The translations under genes and the position numbers were made by a program. From positions 186,001 to 250,000 of the forward strand of contig JAODTK010001555.1 of NCBI GenBank assembly GCA_026419785.1: 64,000 nt of DNA, read 5' to 3'. The notes beneath the pieces were generated by a model. That model saw only the letters and a program-made list of their open reading frames with translations. It was not told where the DNA came from and did not search any database. The stretch is from Sclerodactyla briareus (Eukaryota; Echinodermata; Holothuroidea; Dendrochirotida; Sclerodactylidae). Below are positions 62,361 through 64,000 of the stretch, one piece after another. Position 1 is the first letter of the stretch, and the number at the start of each line of letters is the position of its first letter.

Positions 62361-62429
62361 CCTCGATGATAGATATGGGGGAGGAAAACAGGGATTGCAG
62401 TCCACAGTGAAAGCCATACAAACAGAGAA

Positions 62430-62720
62430 CGGGGGGAGTGGAGGTGAAACAGTCGATAGCACATGACGTAATGGGGTTCATGAATACTGACCTCAAAGAA
62501 TTGCAAAGGGGAAAAGTCGTGAATTGGGATATTGAAGTGGACGATGGTTGGGAAATTCCATTCACGGGGGCGTCATGTCTAGAGGCTAATGATCCTACTA
62601 TGCCAGTGAGAAGGGTAAAGGTGGGGAGGAATATTGTTAATGTGCCTCAGAGATACAGGGTGCAAAGGCGCGGTTGTTGACGCGAAATTCGTTTACTCCA
62701 TCCCAATTATACCCTGGGGA
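62430..62720 (+). pseudogene. gag-pol link and protease region (copy 2)
   Basis: A conserved link (AHDVMGFMNTDLKELQ; WDIEVDDGWEIPFTGASCLE) runs into the protease position at about 62630-62690, aligned with copy 1 at 55.65-55.90 kb. The link is open over 80 codons here. Fossil. Confidence 0.6.
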
Positions 62721-63379
62721 AAACTAGGTTTGATTGATTCAGGATCGCTTCGATAATCTGAAATACCCTATGGTTGGAATCGATGTGATGGGTGGTACGC
62801 CATATACAAGGTAAATTCAAGGCCGGTTTGCATGAAAACGCCCATTGTGATTAGTTCCTGGGAAGGAGGAAACAGCATCCCGTCGGGGGTTGAAGGGCCC
62901 CTTCCAGGATTGGCCAAACAGTTCAACGACAGTCAAAAAGCGGAATTTAAGGAAGCAAAGTTGATGCAAGGCGAAACGGGGATTGCCGACCCCAGAGCGG
63001 CGAAGTCACGCTGCATAGAATAGTAAGTAGAAACACGTGGCAAAGGCCAAAAAACGCGCGAAGTTAAACCGGTTAAGTTTAAGGGGTTAGTTGTTGTAAG
63101 CCATTGTTGTTGAGCGTGGGTCAAAATCAGATGAGTTGATTGTGACTTCACAGATTTAAGCGGAACGGAAGGAAAGGGAGGGAAAGGAAACAGGACAGGA
63201 TAAGAGCTAGAGAAAATCAGGCAATTATTAGCTAGAAGATGAGAAATGCTCTGTGGGAATAAGGTACGACACATTAAATATGTGTATGTAAGGGACGGAT
63301 AACATAATCTACCGCGAATTTCAGGGGCGGGCCAAAGTAGAGTATGGGCAGACACTAAGGCAATCGTAGTCCCCAGTTG

Positions 63380-64000
63380 ACTTGCGGGGCATCCTGCGCC
63401 GTTTCGATAATGAATCTATGCTTGGAGGGAGGAACACCAGGGCCATAAAACGTAATACGATAGTTAAATCCTGACTAACTTTTTATTGGCCCAGAAGGAA
63501 AATAGGCGCGGCGAAGTGTGAACGCTATGCCAGTCGTGCGATATCTGCCAGCGGACCACTGCGAAAGGGAGACTTCTGACAAACGTTCCCCTTGGCGAAA
63601 AGGCCGCTAAATCGGTACCCCTTGATAGAGTGGCTTGGGCGATCTCGTTAGGACCTTACACGCCTATGACCGAAAGGGGGTCACGACTATATATTCTTGT
63701 GCTAGTCGATTAGGCGACGAGATACCCAGAAGCTGTCAGCTTAAAACAATTTGACACAGAGGTCGTTGCAGAGGAAACTGTGGGCATCTACAGTAGGTTG
63801 GGCATACCGCGGCGAGGCTTGGTTGTTGACTGATCAGGGTAGCCAGTTCGTTTCGAAGCTCATTGAAAGAGATCAATTGGTTATTATCAATTCGCCCCCT
63901 CACCACAACGCCATACCACGCTATGTGTAACGGTCTATAGGAGAGGTATAACGGGGACCCTCAAATCCATGTGAAAAAGATGTTGCGACCGCGAAAAGAA
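63380..64000 (+). pseudogene. integrase region (copy 2), runs off the window
   Basis: Aligned with 56.47-56.99 kb of copy 1, with the same zinc-binding start and core motifs (ILVLVD, TDQG.SQFVSKL near 63827-63865). Again there is no polymerase between protease and integrase. The window ends before the polymerase would be expected. Fossil. Confidence 0.7.

Larger units (their letters stand above)
52755..64000 (+). mobile_element. tandem Gmr1-like Ty3/Gypsy array (whole)
   Basis: Structure: internal end, LTR, full-length internal region (~5.0 kb), LTR, second internal region cut by the window. All parts share one orientation. Adjacent copies share LTRs, the layout expected from recombination between LTRs of two copies or from unequal crossing-over. 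Each copy is broken by tens of small changes. Family: Ty3/Gypsy, Gmr1 group, judged by the integrase-before-polymerase order. Confidence 0.8.

Overview
This window looks like genomic DNA from an animal, most likely a marine invertebrate deuterostome (echinoderm, hemichordate or lancelet-like). The reasons are: intron-style splice signals and almost no long open frames; abundant microsatellites and homopolymer runs; worn fragments of several LINE (non-LTR) families; a Dickkopf-type cysteine-rich domain; and a Ty3/Gypsy element of the Gmr1 type, a group known from deuterostomes. The exact species cannot be told from the sequence. I see no tRNA, rRNA, CRISPR array or bacterial gene, and no new multi-gene system. 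The two most interesting objects are the Gmr1-like array at the right end and the Dickkopf-like gene near 9-11.5 kb.

Layout. 0-8.8 kb: repeats only: ATGT and CAAA/AAAT microsatellites, a ~170-bp tandem repeat family rich in AGGTCA half-sites (2.4-3.0 kb), a second 120-140-bp repeat family (4.6-6.7 kb) split by a mirrored TTA/TAA tract, and a LINE 3' end. 8.9-11.5 kb: a probable host gene on the + strand, with TATA box, possible signal-peptide exon and a Dickkopf/colipase-fold exon whose frame shifts twice. 11.5-33 kb: mostly unannotatable AT-rich DNA with an (AT)n tract, two copies of one LINE 3' tail (14.7 and 20.3 kb), a GC-richer block (17.2-19.1 kb), and more of the AGGTCA repeat (27.5 and 31.7 kb). 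33.4-34 kb: one LTR with a short gag-like start. 35-45 kb: microsatellites, another AGGTCA repeat (38.1 kb), a fossil Gypsy reverse-transcriptase scrap (41.4 kb), a possible piggyBac C-terminus (42.6 kb) and a candidate host exon (44.7 kb). 45.8-51.8 kb: three 5'-truncated LINEs, all on the minus strand and from different families.

52.75-64.0 kb: a tandem Gypsy array: end of an internal region, LTR, complete-length internal region, LTR, second internal region running off the window. The internal order is gag, zinc knuckle, protease, integrase, reverse transcriptase, RNase H. Integrase before reverse transcriptase is the copia-like order that defines the Gmr1 group. Both copies are broken, by tens of small changes each. 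These are mostly one-base length differences, so uncorrected long-read error may contribute, as it may in the Dickkopf-like exon.

The genes do not form a pathway together. The window is an intergenic, transposon-rich stretch with one recognisable host gene and perhaps one further exon.
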